From: Polynucleobacter sp. UK-Gri1-W3
Lineage (GTDB): Bacteria > Pseudomonadota > Gammaproteobacteria > Burkholderiales > Burkholderiaceae
Reading direction: 5' to 3'
DNA: 64,000 bases
Assembly: GCF_018881595.1 (NCBI RefSeq)
Contig: NZ_JACVQA010000006.1
Location: forward strand, 294,261 to 358,260
The position numbers and the translations under genes were made by a program. Below the pieces are notes generated by a model. It saw nothing but the letters and a program-made list of their open reading frames with translations. It made no database searches and was not told the DNA's origin. This document shows positions 23,895 through 34,688 of the stretch, piece by piece. Position 1 is the first letter of the stretch. Every line of letters starts with the position of its first letter.

Positions 23895-26198
23895 TTAATA
23901 AACAATATTACTGTTCAGTAGTTTTTGAAACTCATCGGCTGGTAGGGGTTTTGAAAATAAGTATCCTTGACCCTCTTCGCAATGGTGCTGCGATAAAAAT
24001 TGACGTTGTCCGTCAATTTCCACCCCTTCGGCAACTAATAAGAACTGCAATTCTTTAGCCATAGCGATGATCGCGCTTGTAATGGCCGCAGAATGCTTAT
24101 CAGTTGTGACGCCTTGGACAAATGAGATATCAATTTTTAAAATATCAATTGGAAATTTTTCGAGATACGCTAGGGAGGAGTATCCGGTGCCAAAGTCATC
24201 GATGGCAATTAAAATTCCCAATTCTTTAATTTGATTCAGTAGCTTAGTGGTTTTCTCGGGATTTTTCATTGCTACAGATTCAGTTAACTCAACTTCAAGA
24301 TACTTAGATTCAAGTTTATTCACCTGTAAGATTTTCTTTAAAAGCGAGAGGATTCGGTTATCTAGAAATTGCTCCGCAACTAGATTAACTGAGATTGGCA
24401 CAATCTTTGTACCACTATCAAGCCATTTTTTTTGCTGTTGGCAGACCTGGTTTAATGCCCATTCAGTAAGCGGTTCAATGAGTCCAATCTCATGGGCAAG
24501 CGGAATAAAGTCATTTGGAGGAATGATGCCTTTGATGGGGTCGCGCCATCTCATCAGGGCTTCAGCACCCGAGATTTTCCCGGATTGGAGGTCTACACGC
24601 GGTTGAAAGAACATCTCCATTTGGCCTTTGCTAAACCCAAGGCGCAGCTCATTTTCTCTGCGGATGAGATTTTGAACTTGTTCATTTAGTTCTGGAGAGG
24701 CAAGAACAATTGCTTTTCGCTCACCCCTTTTTGCTTTGAAGAGGGCTGACTCCGCAGACTGTAGTAAATCATCAGCATCCTTTGCGTCTTTTGGATAAAC
24801 ACTGATTCCAATAAAAGGATCTAACTCCAAATTTGTCCCATCCCATTCAAATGGTGAGCTGGTTGCCTTTGAAATGCGAGTCAGTAGTTCTGTCAGCGGG
24901 CTGGGGTCTATAGATCCATCAACCATGAAAATAAATTCTTGATTGTGGACTCTTGCCACCATTCCAGCCTTAGGTTGAATGGCCCTCAGGCGCTCTGCTA
25001 GCTCAATTTGAATGGCCTCTGCCGCTGGGTGACCAAGGCTGGCAGTAATCGTATCCAACCTGCCCAAATCAATTGCAAAAAGAGTAATGGGATTGTTGGT
25101 TCTATCTGCCACATGAATTGCTTGCGCAAGTACTTCTAGCAGCAGACCTTTACTAGGAAGATCAGTTATTAAATCATGCGTTGCCTTGTGTTCTAGCTCT
25201 AATTCAATTTTTCTTGCGCGGTTAATATCCGAAATATCCCTAAAAATACAATTCAGTAATTTTCGGCCCTCAAACTCCACCTGTCTTGTACGAATATCCA
25301 CCTCAATAGAGGTCTTATCTCGATTTAGTAGATGGGCTGTAAAGCTGATTTGTGGGTAAAGCAATGCTTGATTGAGGTGAGACAGTAGCTCCTCTTTTTC
25401 GCTGGGATCAACGAGGTCTAAAAGTGACAGATTTTCAAATTCATTGCGTAGATAACCCAATTGGCCGCAGGTGACATCATTAAATTCAATGAACTTCCAG
25501 TTATCCGTATTCAAAAGGCCCACGCCTTCAGGCAGTAATGCGAAAAGGGTTCGATACCGCGCTTCTGCATTGCGAGCCCGTTTTTCCTCTTCCGCTAAAG
25601 CGGCTGTTCTCTGCATGACCTTGTTCTCAAGGTCTTGGTTAAGCGTATGTAGGTCTTCTTCTAGCTTGCGAAGTAATTGATTTTGATATGCCGCATTGTC
25701 ATAAGTAGATACCAGCATTTGTAAAATCTGTCTTCGGCCAGACTTAACGCTGTAACGATTTTGATTAATTTCTACTTCTAGCGGCTCTTCTGGTTGCTCG
25801 ATAGCATCCCCAGGCACTTCATTCAGTAGGCGACGGACTTGCAATAAGAGCCGCTCATTGTCATAAGGTTTTGTTAAATAGGCTTGGGCGCCCGCATTAA
25901 GGCCGCGGATTACATCAACTGGATCAGATAGTGCGGTTAATAAAATAACTGGAATGGATCGAAGCGAGATATCCGCTTTAATTCTCTCGCACATCTGGTA
26001 GCCATCAAGCACTGGCATTTGAATGTCGCTAATAATTAAATCTGGACGACTATTTTTTACTGCAAGAAGACTGGCCTCGCCATTTGTGGCTACTGTACAA
26101 ATAAATCCATGGCTGGTAATGAAGCGACGCAGAAGTTCAGCTTGAATAGGGCTGTCTTCTACGATCAGTATGTGTGTTTGATTAATTTCTTTACTCAT
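23895..26198 (-). CDS. Response regulator with PAS, degenerate GGDEF and EAL domains
   Basis: About 767 residues: receiver domain (1-125, phosphorylation site D58 in LIISDIQMP), coiled linker (about 175-215), PAS (about 220-340), GGDEF in which the signature reads HNQEF and should be inactive, then EAL (about 515-760) with AEALMRWRDP and DDFGTGYSSL intact. It should be a c-di-GMP phosphodiesterase switched by phosphorylation. The CheA or CheA-like kinase of the nearby chemosensory operon is a candidate partner. An ATG 48 bases upstream, inside metK, is a less likely start. Confidence 0.85.
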   Translation of the reverse strand: MSKEINQTHILIVEDSPIQAELLRRFITSHGFICTVATNGEASLLAVKNSRPDLIISDIQMPVLDGYQMCERIKADISLRSIPVILLTALSDPVDVIRGLNAGAQAYLTKPYDNERLLLQVRRLLNEVPGDAIEQPEEPLEVEINQNRYSVKSGRRQILQMLVSTYDNAAYQNQLLRKLEEDLHTLNQDLENKVMQRTAALAEEEKRARNAEARYRTLFALLPEGVGLLNTDNWKFIEFNDVTCGQLGYLRNEFENLSLLDLVDPSEKEELLSHLNQALLYPQISFTAHLLNRDKTSIEVDIRTRQVEFEGRKLLNCIFRDISDINRARKIELELEHKATHDLITDLPSKGLLLEVLAQAIHVADRTNNPITLFAIDLGRLDTITASLGHPAAEAIQIELAERLRAIQPKAGMVARVHNQEFIFMVDGSIDPSPLTELLTRISKATSSPFEWDGTNLELDPFIGISVYPKDAKDADDLLQSAESALFKAKRGERKAIVLASPELNEQVQNLIRRENELRLGFSKGQMEMFFQPRVDLQSGKISGAEALMRWRDPIKGIIPPNDFIPLAHEIGLIEPLTEWALNQVCQQQKKWLDSGTKIVPISVNLVAEQFLDNRILSLLKKILQVNKLESKYLEVELTESVAMKNPEKTTKLLNQIKELGILIAIDDFGTGYSSLAYLEKFPIDILKIDISFVQGVTTDKHSAAITSAIIAMAKELQFLLVAEGVEIDGQRQFLSQHHCEEGQGYLFSKPLPADEFQKLLNSNIVY

Positions 26199-26220
26199 AT
26201 GTTTAAAGCATACCCATAGT

Positions 26221-27381
26221 TTAGATAGATATCCTGAGGGATTCAACTAGATCGCATTTTTCCCAACTGAACTCAATATCACTTCTACCAAAGTGGCCAT
26301 AGCTTGCCGTCTGTCGATAGATGGGCTTTAAGAGTTCGAGCTTTTGAATAATCATTTTTGGACGCCAATCAAATGCTGTTGAAATGATGTCCTCTAACTT
26401 GGTATCCGAGACGATCCCACTGCCAAAAGTGTTGACCATAATCGAAGTAGGGTGGGCCACCCCAATTGAATAAGACACTTGTATGAGGCACTTTCGGGCT
26501 AAGCCTGCCGCCACCACATTTTTTGCTACATAGCGCGCCGCATAAGTGCCTGATCGATCTACTTTAGAAGGGTCTTTTCCGGAAAATGACCCCCCTCCAT
26601 GCGGTGCAGATGAGCCATAGGTATCCACCATTAACTTTTTACCTGTGAGCCCCGTATCACCCTGTGGGCCTCCGATGATAAAGCGTCCAGTGGGGTTCAC
26701 CAAGTACCGAATATTGTTTTTAACTAGATTGGGTGGAAGAATGGGTTTGATGCATTCTTCAATCATCGCCTCCCTCAAGTTTTTCAAGGAAATTTCGGGG
26801 GAATGCTGAGTGGACAAAATAATCGTGTCTATAGCGATAGGCTTATCGTCAATGTAGCGCATCGTGACCTGGGATTTTCCGTCAGGCCGCATCCAGTCAA
26901 AACGACCGTTACGGCGCAATTTAGCTTGCTGCCCCACCAGTCTATGGGCTAAGGTGATTGGCAGCGGCATGAGCTCTTCTGACTCGTCTACGGCATAGCC
27001 AAACATCATTCCTTGGTCTCCGGCGCCTTGATCTGATGGATCATCTTGGGCTTGATCTACCCCTTGGGAGATATCGAGACTTTGCTTCTCAAAATTGATT
27101 AAAACAGCGCAGCCCTTGTGATCCATTCCAAGCTCTGTATTGTTGTAGCCAATTTCCTGCAATGTATGCCTAGCGATTTGAGCGTAATCGATAAAAGCCT
27201 TGGTAGTAATTTGACCAGTGAGCAGTACTAGGCCTGAGCTACATACCGTATTGACAGCAACTCGACTTGCTGGATCTTCTCTTAGAAGCGCATCAAGAAT
27301 GGCATCGGATATTTGATCGCAGACTTTATCCGGGTGTCCTTCAGTGACCGATTCAGATGTGAAAAGAAAATTGCTAGTCAT
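26221..27381 (-). CDS. metK: S-adenosylmethionine synthase
   Basis: 386 residues, full-length MetK. Visible signatures: [20 protein letters not shown] at the N terminus, [12 protein letters not shown] and [17 protein letters not shown]. It makes SAM from methionine and ATP. Its position is unusual: inside an accessory island, divergent from the CheR methyltransferase and 23 bases upstream of the REC-EAL gene on the same strand. Whether it is the only metK of the cell cannot be decided here; a second chromosomal copy is likely. Confidence 0.95.
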   Translation of the reverse strand: MTSNFLFTSESVTEGHPDKVCDQISDAILDALLREDPASRVAVNTVCSSGLVLLTGQITTKAFIDYAQIARHTLQEIGYNNTELGMDHKGCAVLINFEKQSLDISQGVDQAQDDPSDQGAGDQGMMFGYAVDESEELMPLPITLAHRLVGQQAKLRRNGRFDWMRPDGKSQVTMRYIDDKPIAIDTIILSTQHSPEISLKNLREAMIEECIKPILPPNLVKNNIRYLVNPTGRFIIGGPQGDTGLTGKKLMVDTYGSSAPHGGGSFSGKDPSKVDRSGTYAARYVAKNVVAAGLARKCLIQVSYSIGVAHPTSIMVNTFGSGIVSDTKLEDIISTAFDWRPKMIIQKLELLKPIYRQTASYGHFGRSDIEFSWEKCDLVESLRISI

Positions 27382-27464
27382 GCGAAACCTTTATGTAGAT
27401 GCACTCCCTTTTGTTACTATAAACCTAGAAAGTATTGTTGTTAAGTAGAGATTTATCACATGAA

Positions 27465-28859
27465 ATGTGGCATAAAAGCTCAATGAATACTCCTTTATCG
27501 ACTGAATTAATTCAGGCAGTTCGCGAACTATCCGGTTTGCGAATCACCGAGTTTGATTATGAAAAGCTGAGTGTATGGGTGCAAAAACGCTCAGAAAGTC
27601 TGGGTCTTGGGGGCGCAGGGGATTACCTGCAATATTTAGCCCGCTCAAATGATCTTGCCGAGGATCGAAGATTATTGAGTGATTTGCTCACTACAGGCGA
27701 AACCTTCTTTATGCGGGACCCTGGGCAGATGGAGTTAATCAAGCGCGTAATGCTCCCAGAAATTATCCTAAAAAAAGAGGCCTCCAAAAAAATTCGAATA
27801 TGGGCCCCAGCATGTGCGACTGGCGAGGAAATTTATTCACTCATTATTTTGTTGGAGCAGGTTCTGCCTAATGCTAATGGTTGGGATATTGATATCGTTG
27901 GAAGTGATATCAATCCGAGCTTTATAGAGCAGGCTAAGCGCGCGACGTATAAAGAATGGGCTTTCCGGGGCTGCAACCAGCGGTTTAAAGACGCATACTT
28001 CCAAAAAGTAGATGATGGTTGGCGGTTGATCGATCGAATACGTACCCGTGCTCGGTTTCTAGTATTTGATCTAGTAGATGGTCATTTGCCCGATGTAAAG
28101 AATTTTCTCATGGACGTTGATTTCATTTTATGTAGAAATTTATTTATCTATATGAATTTGACATCGATCAGTGCCATCACTGATAAATTGTCGGCCTGTT
28201 TGCTAGAAGGCGGTGTGTTATTGACTGCACATGGAGAGCTTCATGCCTATAGGCAAAGCGGTCTTCGAGTCAAGATTTACCCTGAATCATTGGTATATGA
28301 AAAGCGGAATGATCTAAAGGCTGATCTTGAGGTAACTTCACCTATGATTCCTGTAATGGAAGCTCAAGCGCTAAATAGGGTGCTGCCTGAAGCAGCTAAA
28401 GCAACTAAGGCAATCCAGGCAACCCAGGTAACTAAGGCAGCATTACCCTCGATCGAAGATTTATTGAGCTCGGCTTGGAAATTGGCAGATCAAGGCCGCA
28501 TTGCTGAAGCCTTGGCAATCTATCAGCAGATTCTTACTCGCGACTCTATGCGAGCAGAATTGCATTACTTGCATGCTGTGATTTCGGTTGAAAGGGATGA
28601 CGTTTTGCGGGCAAAGGAGGACTTAAGGAAAACCTTGTACTTAGACCCCGACTTTATACCTGCTTACCTAGGGCTTATTACGATTCAGGTGCAAGAGGGT
28701 AAAAACAGTATGGCTGCTAAGTCTTGCCAGCAGGCTCTAAAGTCACTTGACCAAAAGCCTGAAGATCTGCAGATGCCAGGGTTTGGAAGCATCACTAAAT
28801 CTGACCTAAAACAATACCTGACTAACTTACAAAACAGTTTGACTTCACCCTCCAATTAA
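27465..28859 (+). CDS. CheR methyltransferase with C-terminal TPR (WspC-like)
   Basis: 464 residues from ATG 27465 (alternatives are ATG 27483 and a TTG at 27435; none has a good ribosome site). CheR N-domain, SAM-binding methyltransferase domain (RIWAPACATGEEIYSLIILL, FILCRNLFIYM), an Ala/Lys/Thr-rich linker and a C-terminal TPR region (about 330-440; WKLADQGRIAEALAIYQQIL). It methylates glutamates of the chemoreceptor. TPR-fused CheR is typical of Wsp-type systems. First gene of the chemosensory operon. Confidence 0.9.
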   Translation: MWHKSSMNTPLSTELIQAVRELSGLRITEFDYEKLSVWVQKRSESLGLGGAGDYLQYLARSNDLAEDRRLLSDLLTTGETFFMRDPGQMELIKRVMLPEIILKKEASKKIRIWAPACATGEEIYSLIILLEQVLPNANGWDIDIVGSDINPSFIEQAKRATYKEWAFRGCNQRFKDAYFQKVDDGWRLIDRIRTRARFLVFDLVDGHLPDVKNFLMDVDFILCRNLFIYMNLTSISAITDKLSACLLEGGVLLTAHGELHAYRQSGLRVKIYPESLVYEKRNDLKADLEVTSPMIPVMEAQALNRVLPEAAKATKAIQATQVTKAALPSIEDLLSSAWKLADQGRIAEALAIYQQILTRDSMRAELHYLHAVISVERDDVLRAKEDLRKTLYLDPDFIPAYLGLITIQVQEGKNSMAAKSCQQALKSLDQKPEDLQMPGFGSITKSDLKQYLTNLQNSLTSPSN

Positions 28860-28893
28860 TCTAAATTGATTATGAGAGGTGAATAAACAAGAT

Positions 28894-29892
28894 ATGCCTA
28901 GCTTTTTGGTATTTGAGTCTGAGTCAGTTCGATATGCAATCCCTACGGAGAGCGTAGATAGTATTTTTTGGATGCCAGAACTTTCGCCTATTGAAGCGGC
29001 GCCACCATGGTTTATTGGTCTCGCAAACTGGCATGGTGAAGTGGTGCACATTCTTGATTTGAGCTTGCGATTTAAGCACTCGCCTAGAAGTTACTCAACC
29101 CTTACAAATATTATTCTAGTAAGCGCTCCACAGATGCGCTGTGGCATTGTGTCTGATTCTGTAATGGGCTTGGTTGACGTCCCTTTGGAGTCAATAGTTA
29201 AGCGTGAAATGGTGATGCCTTCAGACTTTAGCACACCCTATGCCGATCTCATTGAGGGGGAAATTAAGCACGAAGACCAAATTGTTTTGCTTCTCAATTT
29301 ACAGAAATTATTGACCGTTCAAATAGGGGATGATGCATCCACCAGTCACGGTGAGTCTGAGTTGCCATCAACAAAATTCCTGGCGGAGCACAATGAAGAA
29401 ATATTTCGCGCAAGAATGCACCAGTTGGCGATGCCAATCATCGATCAACAAGAGAAAGATAGAGATGGTTTTGCTATTGTTGCAATTGGTGAAATACGCT
29501 ACGCCATTGAAATCGCCTACATTGCCGAGTTTGCGCATCTGAAACAGTGTGCACCGCTTCCATGTTGTCCTCCTTACATATTGGGTGTGATTAATTTAAG
29601 AGGGGAAATCTTATCGGTGATTGATATGACTACCTTGCTCAATATTCAAAATATTGCAGACAAAAGGGATATTGTTATTTTGCAGTTTGAATCCAAAAGA
29701 ATCGCTTTGGCAGTGCAGAGGGTGGAAGATTTCCGTTATTTTGACCGCCATCACATCTCCGCTTTGCAAGATGTTGAGGATCAGCACGCCCAGTGCAAAT
29801 CATTGCTGAAAGTGGATGATGGCGTTGCGGGAATTTTGGATATTGAGGCTATTTTGCTTAGCAGCATGCTCGAAATTGAAGAGCGAATTTAG
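28894..29892 (+). CDS. Double-domain CheW adaptor
   Basis: About 332 residues containing two CheW domains in tandem (about 1-140 and 185-325; [20 protein letters not shown] and [16 protein letters not shown]). In Wsp systems two separate CheW proteins (WspB, WspD) link receptor and kinase; here they appear as one polypeptide. ATG 28894 is preceded by GAGAGGTGA at slightly long distance; a GTG at 28879 is possible. The gene ends 22 bases before the receptor start. Confidence 0.85.
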   Translation: MPSFLVFESESVRYAIPTESVDSIFWMPELSPIEAAPPWFIGLANWHGEVVHILDLSLRFKHSPRSYSTLTNIILVSAPQMRCGIVSDSVMGLVDVPLESIVKREMVMPSDFSTPYADLIEGEIKHEDQIVLLLNLQKLLTVQIGDDASTSHGESELPSTKFLAEHNEEIFRARMHQLAMPIIDQQEKDRDGFAIVAIGEIRYAIEIAYIAEFAHLKQCAPLPCCPPYILGVINLRGEILSVIDMTTLLNIQNIADKRDIVILQFESKRIALAVQRVEDFRYFDRHHISALQDVEDQHAQCKSLLKVDDGVAGILDIEAILLSSMLEIEERI

Positions 29893-29914
29893 TGATGAAA
29901 TGAAGGAGAGATTA

Positions 29915-31384
29915 ATGTGGAATAAACTAACCCTGAGATGGAGGATGGCCCTAGGTTTTCTGATCCCATCGGTGATCTTGATTGTCATTATCGGCATTAA
30001 TCAAATGACTATCAATGCGGCTATTGAGCGATCTGTATATTTGGATAAAAGCTCAATAACCACCCCTGATCTATATAAGATATATGCGGCACAGTTAAGA
30101 ATGCAGCGTGCCACATATGCATATCTTCTCAATAATGGTGCTCCCGGAGAAGAGCAAGAGTTTCCAAAGAAGGTATATCTTGATTCGTTATCCCAGGCAA
30201 ATACTGTAGCTGATATTCTCCTGAGGTCAAATTTACCTCCCAAGCTTCAAGCGGATGTCGAAAAATTAAAGTCTGCAACCAATGATATTGCTCGGGTTAA
30301 TGGTGGCTTAATGAAGTTAGTGGACGAGGGCAGGGGAAAAGAGGCTCTGGAAAAATTCAAACAAGGAGATACCCTACGCATTACTAGAGACAACGATTTA
30401 ATTGCAGATGGCGCTGTAGAGATTGACTCTGCAATCAGGTCGGAGCTCCGCGGTTCGGTCACTTCAGCCATTGAAAGCGCCAAATTGGTTTTTTTATATG
30501 GAACATTGGCAGTTTTGTGCATGCTGGTTATTTTTGGTTCTGCCACTACATTTTTCTTGGTTCGTGATGTGAGGGCAAATTCAGGGCAGGTATCGTCGAT
30601 CGCTACATCTATTGCGAGCACTTTAGTTCAGCATGAAAAAGCAGTGACACAACAAGGTTCCTCAGTGTCGGAGACTACGAGTACGGTAGAGGAGCTAGTG
30701 TCATCGGCGCGACTTTCTTCGGAGCAGGCGGATTCGGCTGCAACTGCAGCAAAGAAAGCCCAAGATACAACCATTAAGGGCTTAGAGCTGGTCAATCAGA
30801 ATCAAGCCGATATGGTGTTGCTCGAAGAAAAAATGGCATTCATTGCCAAGCAAATATTGAGCCTGTCAGAGCAAGCCGGACAAATTGGCAATATTTCCAA
30901 GTTGGTTGGGGAGTTGGCAAGTGAAACCAATATGTTGGCCCTCAATGCCGCAGTGGAAGCTGCTAGAGCTGGAGAGCATGGCAAGGGATTTGCCGTTGTG
31001 GCCAGCGAAATTCGCAAGCTAGCAGATCAAAGTAAGCAATCGGCAGAAAAGGCCAGTCAGATAGTGATTGATATTCAGAAGTCTACGAACTCAATGGTGA
31101 TGACGGCTGAGGACGGCACCAAAACTACCCATCAGGTATCTGAGAGTGTTGAGCAAACAGCTAAAGCATTTGAAATGCTCCGCAGACTTTCCGAAGGTGT
31201 TTTTCAGAACGCACAACAAGTTTTGTTAAATAGCAAACAACAAGCAGCAGCTTTAGTGCAAATTAATGAAGCGATGCAAAACATTAATAATGGTTCTCGA
31301 GAAATGATTGCCGGCACTTCGCAAGCGAGAACCGGAGTAGAGGATCTGACTAAGGTAGCCGAGCACCTACGCACTATGGTGTAA
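29915..31384 (+). CDS. Methyl-accepting chemotaxis protein
   Basis: 489 residues. Membrane helix near 10-32, a helical periplasmic sensor region (about 33-185), second helix (about 190-212) and the cytoplasmic signalling coiled coil. The hairpin tip reads [20 protein letters not shown], followed by [20 protein letters not shown], as in receptors of alternative (non-flagellar) systems. Start at ATG 29915 with AAGGAGAG upstream. Ligand unknown. Part of the CheR-CheW-MCP-CheA-CheB operon. Confidence 0.95.
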   Translation: MWNKLTLRWRMALGFLIPSVILIVIIGINQMTINAAIERSVYLDKSSITTPDLYKIYAAQLRMQRATYAYLLNNGAPGEEQEFPKKVYLDSLSQANTVADILLRSNLPPKLQADVEKLKSATNDIARVNGGLMKLVDEGRGKEALEKFKQGDTLRITRDNDLIADGAVEIDSAIRSELRGSVTSAIESAKLVFLYGTLAVLCMLVIFGSATTFFLVRDVRANSGQVSSIATSIASTLVQHEKAVTQQGSSVSETTSTVEELVSSARLSSEQADSAATAAKKAQDTTIKGLELVNQNQADMVLLEEKMAFIAKQILSLSEQAGQIGNISKLVGELASETNMLALNAAVEAARAGEHGKGFAVVASEIRKLADQSKQSAEKASQIVIDIQKSTNSMVMTAEDGTKTTHQVSESVEQTAKAFEMLRRLSEGVFQNAQQVLLNSKQQAAALVQINEAMQNINNGSREMIAGTSQARTGVEDLTKVAEHLRTMV

Positions 31385-31393
31385 ATACCCTAT

Positions 31394-33541
31394 ATGTCAA
31401 AGATTGAAGATCTAGAACTCCGTAATCTCTTTAGAACAGAGAGTGCGGAGCATTTGCAAAAGCTCGATATGGGTCTTTTGCAGCTAGAAAAAACACCTCA
31501 GGATCAGTCTTTGGTGCAAGAGGTGTTCCGTGAGGCGCATAGTCTGAAGGGTTCAGCCAGGATGCTTGGGTTGATTGAGATCCAGACATTGGCGAACACT
31601 GTTGAGGATATGCTTGGTGAGGTAAGGGGCGGTAAATTGCTAGTCACGCCTGCCATCATTGGGCCTCAGCTAGCAACGCTTGATCAAATTCGGAAGTTGG
31701 TGGCTGAAGCAGTTGGGGATATCACCCAAGCTGGTGGCAATCAACAGCATGAATCCAATATATCCCAGCAAAATTCTGCACCCCTAGTTGTTACTCCTAT
31801 CAACACCGAGACGCCGCTCGAGTCAGCACATACAAATGAGTTGCCTAAAGGGGATTCGATCATTAAGGGACGTCCAATACCGCCCGAATTTCATATTGAG
31901 ACCCTGCGAGTAGATGCCAAAAAATTAGATTTTTTATTAAGTCAAGCTGGAGAGTTGGTTGTCAGTCGCAGTCGCATCCTGCGTTGGGAAGATGAGTTTA
32001 GTAAGTTGATCAAACGTATTGATGGTGGCGAAGTAACTCCGGATGAATGGGTTGCAGAAGCTCAATTTATGCGTTCTAGACTTGTAGAGGATACGGGTAG
32101 ATTAAGTGTTATTACCGATGAAATGGAATTCGGCATTCGGAGTTTGCGTTTGCTGCCAATTTCGACTTTATTGGAACAATTTCCTCGAATGGTTCATGAT
32201 CTTGCTGCCGAAGAAAAGAAACAAGTAGATCTTGTATTCGAGGGTGAAAATACCGTAGTCGACAAGCGCATTATTGAGGAGATGAAGTCTCCTCTAATGC
32301 ATATGTTCCGTAATGCAATTGATCACGGTATTGAGCTTCCTGACGAGCGTATTCAGGCGGGCAAATCACCCATTGGGCGAATTCTAGTCAAAATTAGTCA
32401 AGAGGCTGATCATATTCGCGTGGATGTCAGTGATGATGGGCGCGGTTTGGATCTAGAGGCAATTCGCGAGCAAACCATCAAGCGGCATATTTATACCGAA
32501 TCTCAGGCGCAGGAATTGAACGAATACCAACTCAAAAGCGTGCTGATGACCCCTGGCTTTTCCACCAATAAGATGATTACTGATATCTCAGGTCGCGGGG
32601 TTGGGTTGGATGTCGTTAGATCTACTGTTGAGCGAATGCATGGATCATTGCAAATTGAATCCCAGTCAGGCAAAGGGATGCTATTTATTCTGAATCTTCC
32701 TGTGTCATTGACCTCAACACGCGTAATGATTCTGCGTGAATGGGGTGAACTCTACGCATTACCTTGTGATGCCATCTATTTTTCAAAAATATTGAAGCCC
32801 GGCGAGTTGCTGGTGCGCGAGGATCGTCAGTGTTTTTATCATGATGATGAGGTCATTACGGTAACCCGTCTTGGCACATTATTGGAGAGGTCGCACCAGT
32901 ATGCTGATCCTGACCAGGTTTTGATTTGTATGGTGATTAAAGTCGGAGAGTTTACTTTTGGATTAATCGTTGATGAACTTCGCAACGAAGAGGAAATTGT
33001 CTTAAAACCGCCGCCCCCACCAATTAAGAGATTGCGAAATGTTTCCGGGGTTACCATTTTGGATTCTGGTTTAGTTTGTGCGGTTTTAAATGCAAACGAT
33101 CTTGCAAAGAGCGTGCGTCAAACCCACCGAAAAGCAGCTGTTACTGGTGAGCTTAAGCCCGCAGTTGATGCGGTATCCAAAAAATCTATATTGCTGGTTG
33201 AGGATAGCATTGTGACCCGTATTCAGGAGAAACGTATCTTGGAAGCCGCTGGATATGAGGTGATAAGTGCTGTTGATGGTGTTAACGCATGGAATATTTT
33301 GGCGTCCAGAGCATTCGATGCAATCGTCTCTGACATTATGATGCCCAATATGGATGGCTTGGAGTTAACCGCTAAGATTAGAGCGAATAAAAAGTTTTCT
33401 GACACTCCCATTATTTTGGTTACATCATTGGCTTCGGAGAATGACAGGCGCAAGGGTTTAGAGGCAGGTGCAGATGCCTATATTTCCAAGTCAGACTTTG
33501 ATCAAGCTGTCCTGCTACATTCCATCAAAAGATTGATCTAA
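31394..33541 (+). CDS. Hybrid CheA histidine kinase with receiver domain (WspE-like)
   Basis: 715 residues: Hpt domain with phospho-acceptor H49 (REAHSLKGSARMLG), dimerisation and ATPase domains (N box HMFRNAIDHGIE, G1 DDGRGLD, G2 SGRGVGLD), CheW-like domain and a C-terminal receiver (about 605-715, D647 in VSDIMMPNMDG). CheA-REC hybrids occur in Wsp and other alternative systems. It should phosphorylate its own receiver, CheB and an output regulator. Starts nine bases after the receptor gene. Confidence 0.95.
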   Translation: MSKIEDLELRNLFRTESAEHLQKLDMGLLQLEKTPQDQSLVQEVFREAHSLKGSARMLGLIEIQTLANTVEDMLGEVRGGKLLVTPAIIGPQLATLDQIRKLVAEAVGDITQAGGNQQHESNISQQNSAPLVVTPINTETPLESAHTNELPKGDSIIKGRPIPPEFHIETLRVDAKKLDFLLSQAGELVVSRSRILRWEDEFSKLIKRIDGGEVTPDEWVAEAQFMRSRLVEDTGRLSVITDEMEFGIRSLRLLPISTLLEQFPRMVHDLAAEEKKQVDLVFEGENTVVDKRIIEEMKSPLMHMFRNAIDHGIELPDERIQAGKSPIGRILVKISQEADHIRVDVSDDGRGLDLEAIREQTIKRHIYTESQAQELNEYQLKSVLMTPGFSTNKMITDISGRGVGLDVVRSTVERMHGSLQIESQSGKGMLFILNLPVSLTSTRVMILREWGELYALPCDAIYFSKILKPGELLVREDRQCFYHDDEVITVTRLGTLLERSHQYADPDQVLICMVIKVGEFTFGLIVDELRNEEEIVLKPPPPPIKRLRNVSGVTILDSGLVCAVLNANDLAKSVRQTHRKAAVTGELKPAVDAVSKKSILLVEDSIVTRIQEKRILEAAGYEVISAVDGVNAWNILASRAFDAIVSDIMMPNMDGLELTAKIRANKKFSDTPIILVTSLASENDRRKGLEAGADAYISKSDFDQAVLLHSIKRLI

Positions 33542-33554
33542 AGAACCTATAACA

Positions 33555-34601
33555 ATGCCTAATAATGGTGAAACCACCCCCATTCGAGTTCTTCTGGTTG
33601 AAGATTCGGCATTACAACTGCATATTATTAAGTCGGTCCTTGATGCGGATCCATTAATTGATGTGGTTGGCACCGCTACGAATGGTGCTGAAGCTTTAGC
33701 TATGCTGCCCAATTTGAAGCCAGACGTTATTTGCACGGATTACCATATGCCCGTAATGGACGGGTTAGAGTTCATTGAAAAAGCGGTTAGGGTATATCCT
33801 TGCCCAATTCTAGTCTTGAGTATTTCGGTGCAACCAGATCAAGTAGATAACATTTTTAAGCTGCTGACCGCTGGCGCTATTGATGTTATGGCAAAACCAA
33901 AAGCTTCCGGCGGAGTGATCGGTGGGGAAGATGGGAAAAGGCTGATTGAAAAAATTCGCATTATCAATGGCGTTAAGTACATCAAGAAGAAAAGTAGACA
34001 AGCTCTGCCGCTTCCGCATCCAAATTGTTTTATTCCACGAATCGTTAAGCCGAAAATAATCGCTATTGGCGCATCAACAGGGGGTCCGCAAGCTTTAGAA
34101 GTCCTCATCCCAGAATTAAAAGATACTTTTTCAATCCCAATTGTTTGTATTCAGCACATTAGCCGTGGGTTTTTGATGGGGATGTTAACTTGGCTAAGGA
34201 GTAAATCTTCTTTAACGATCGAGATTGCCGAAGAAGGGGGTATTCCACTACCTGGGCACCTGTATTTTCCTCCTGAAGGAATGCATCTTGCTTTCGGTGC
34301 CGATGGGCATTTTGTGCTTTCTCTGCCGCAGGAGGAGGATATTTATTGCCCAAGCATTGATAAATTATTTTTATCCATAGCACAGGTGTATCGAGATAGC
34401 GCAGTTGGCGTCATTCTAAGTGGTATGGGTAGGGATGGAGCCGAAGGAATGAAATTGATCTTCGAAAATGGAGGTGACACAGTTGCGCAAGATGAAGAGT
34501 CAAGTATCATTTTTGGGATGCCAGCTGTAGCTATACTTGAAGGAGCCGTCTGTAGAATCTTGCCCCCAAAAGAGATTGCCGCCTATTTGAATGGCCTTTG
34601 A
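33555..34601 (+). CDS. cheB: CheB chemoreceptor methylesterase
   Basis: 348 residues: receiver domain (phosphorylation site D62 in VICTDYHMP) and methylesterase domain with catalytic S174 (IGASTGGP), H201 (IQHIS) and D294 (GMGRDG). It removes methyl groups from the receptor and gives adaptation, opposing CheR. Last intact gene of the chemosensory operon, 13 bases behind cheA. A WspR-like output gene would be expected next; instead there is a broken GGDEF gene on the other strand. Confidence 0.95.
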   Translation: MPNNGETTPIRVLLVEDSALQLHIIKSVLDADPLIDVVGTATNGAEALAMLPNLKPDVICTDYHMPVMDGLEFIEKAVRVYPCPILVLSISVQPDQVDNIFKLLTAGAIDVMAKPKASGGVIGGEDGKRLIEKIRIINGVKYIKKKSRQALPLPHPNCFIPRIVKPKIIAIGASTGGPQALEVLIPELKDTFSIPIVCIQHISRGFLMGMLTWLRSKSSLTIEIAEEGGIPLPGHLYFPPEGMHLAFGADGHFVLSLPQEEDIYCPSIDKLFLSIAQVYRDSAVGVILSGMGRDGAEGMKLIFENGGDTVAQDEESSIIFGMPAVAILEGAVCRILPPKEIAAYLNGL

Positions 34602-34688
34602 TACCGTTTTATAAAGTATTTCTGCTTGATTGCTAATGCGAGAATGGCTGTAATGGGTATTGTTTAACAATGAACTCTTCCACGATCT

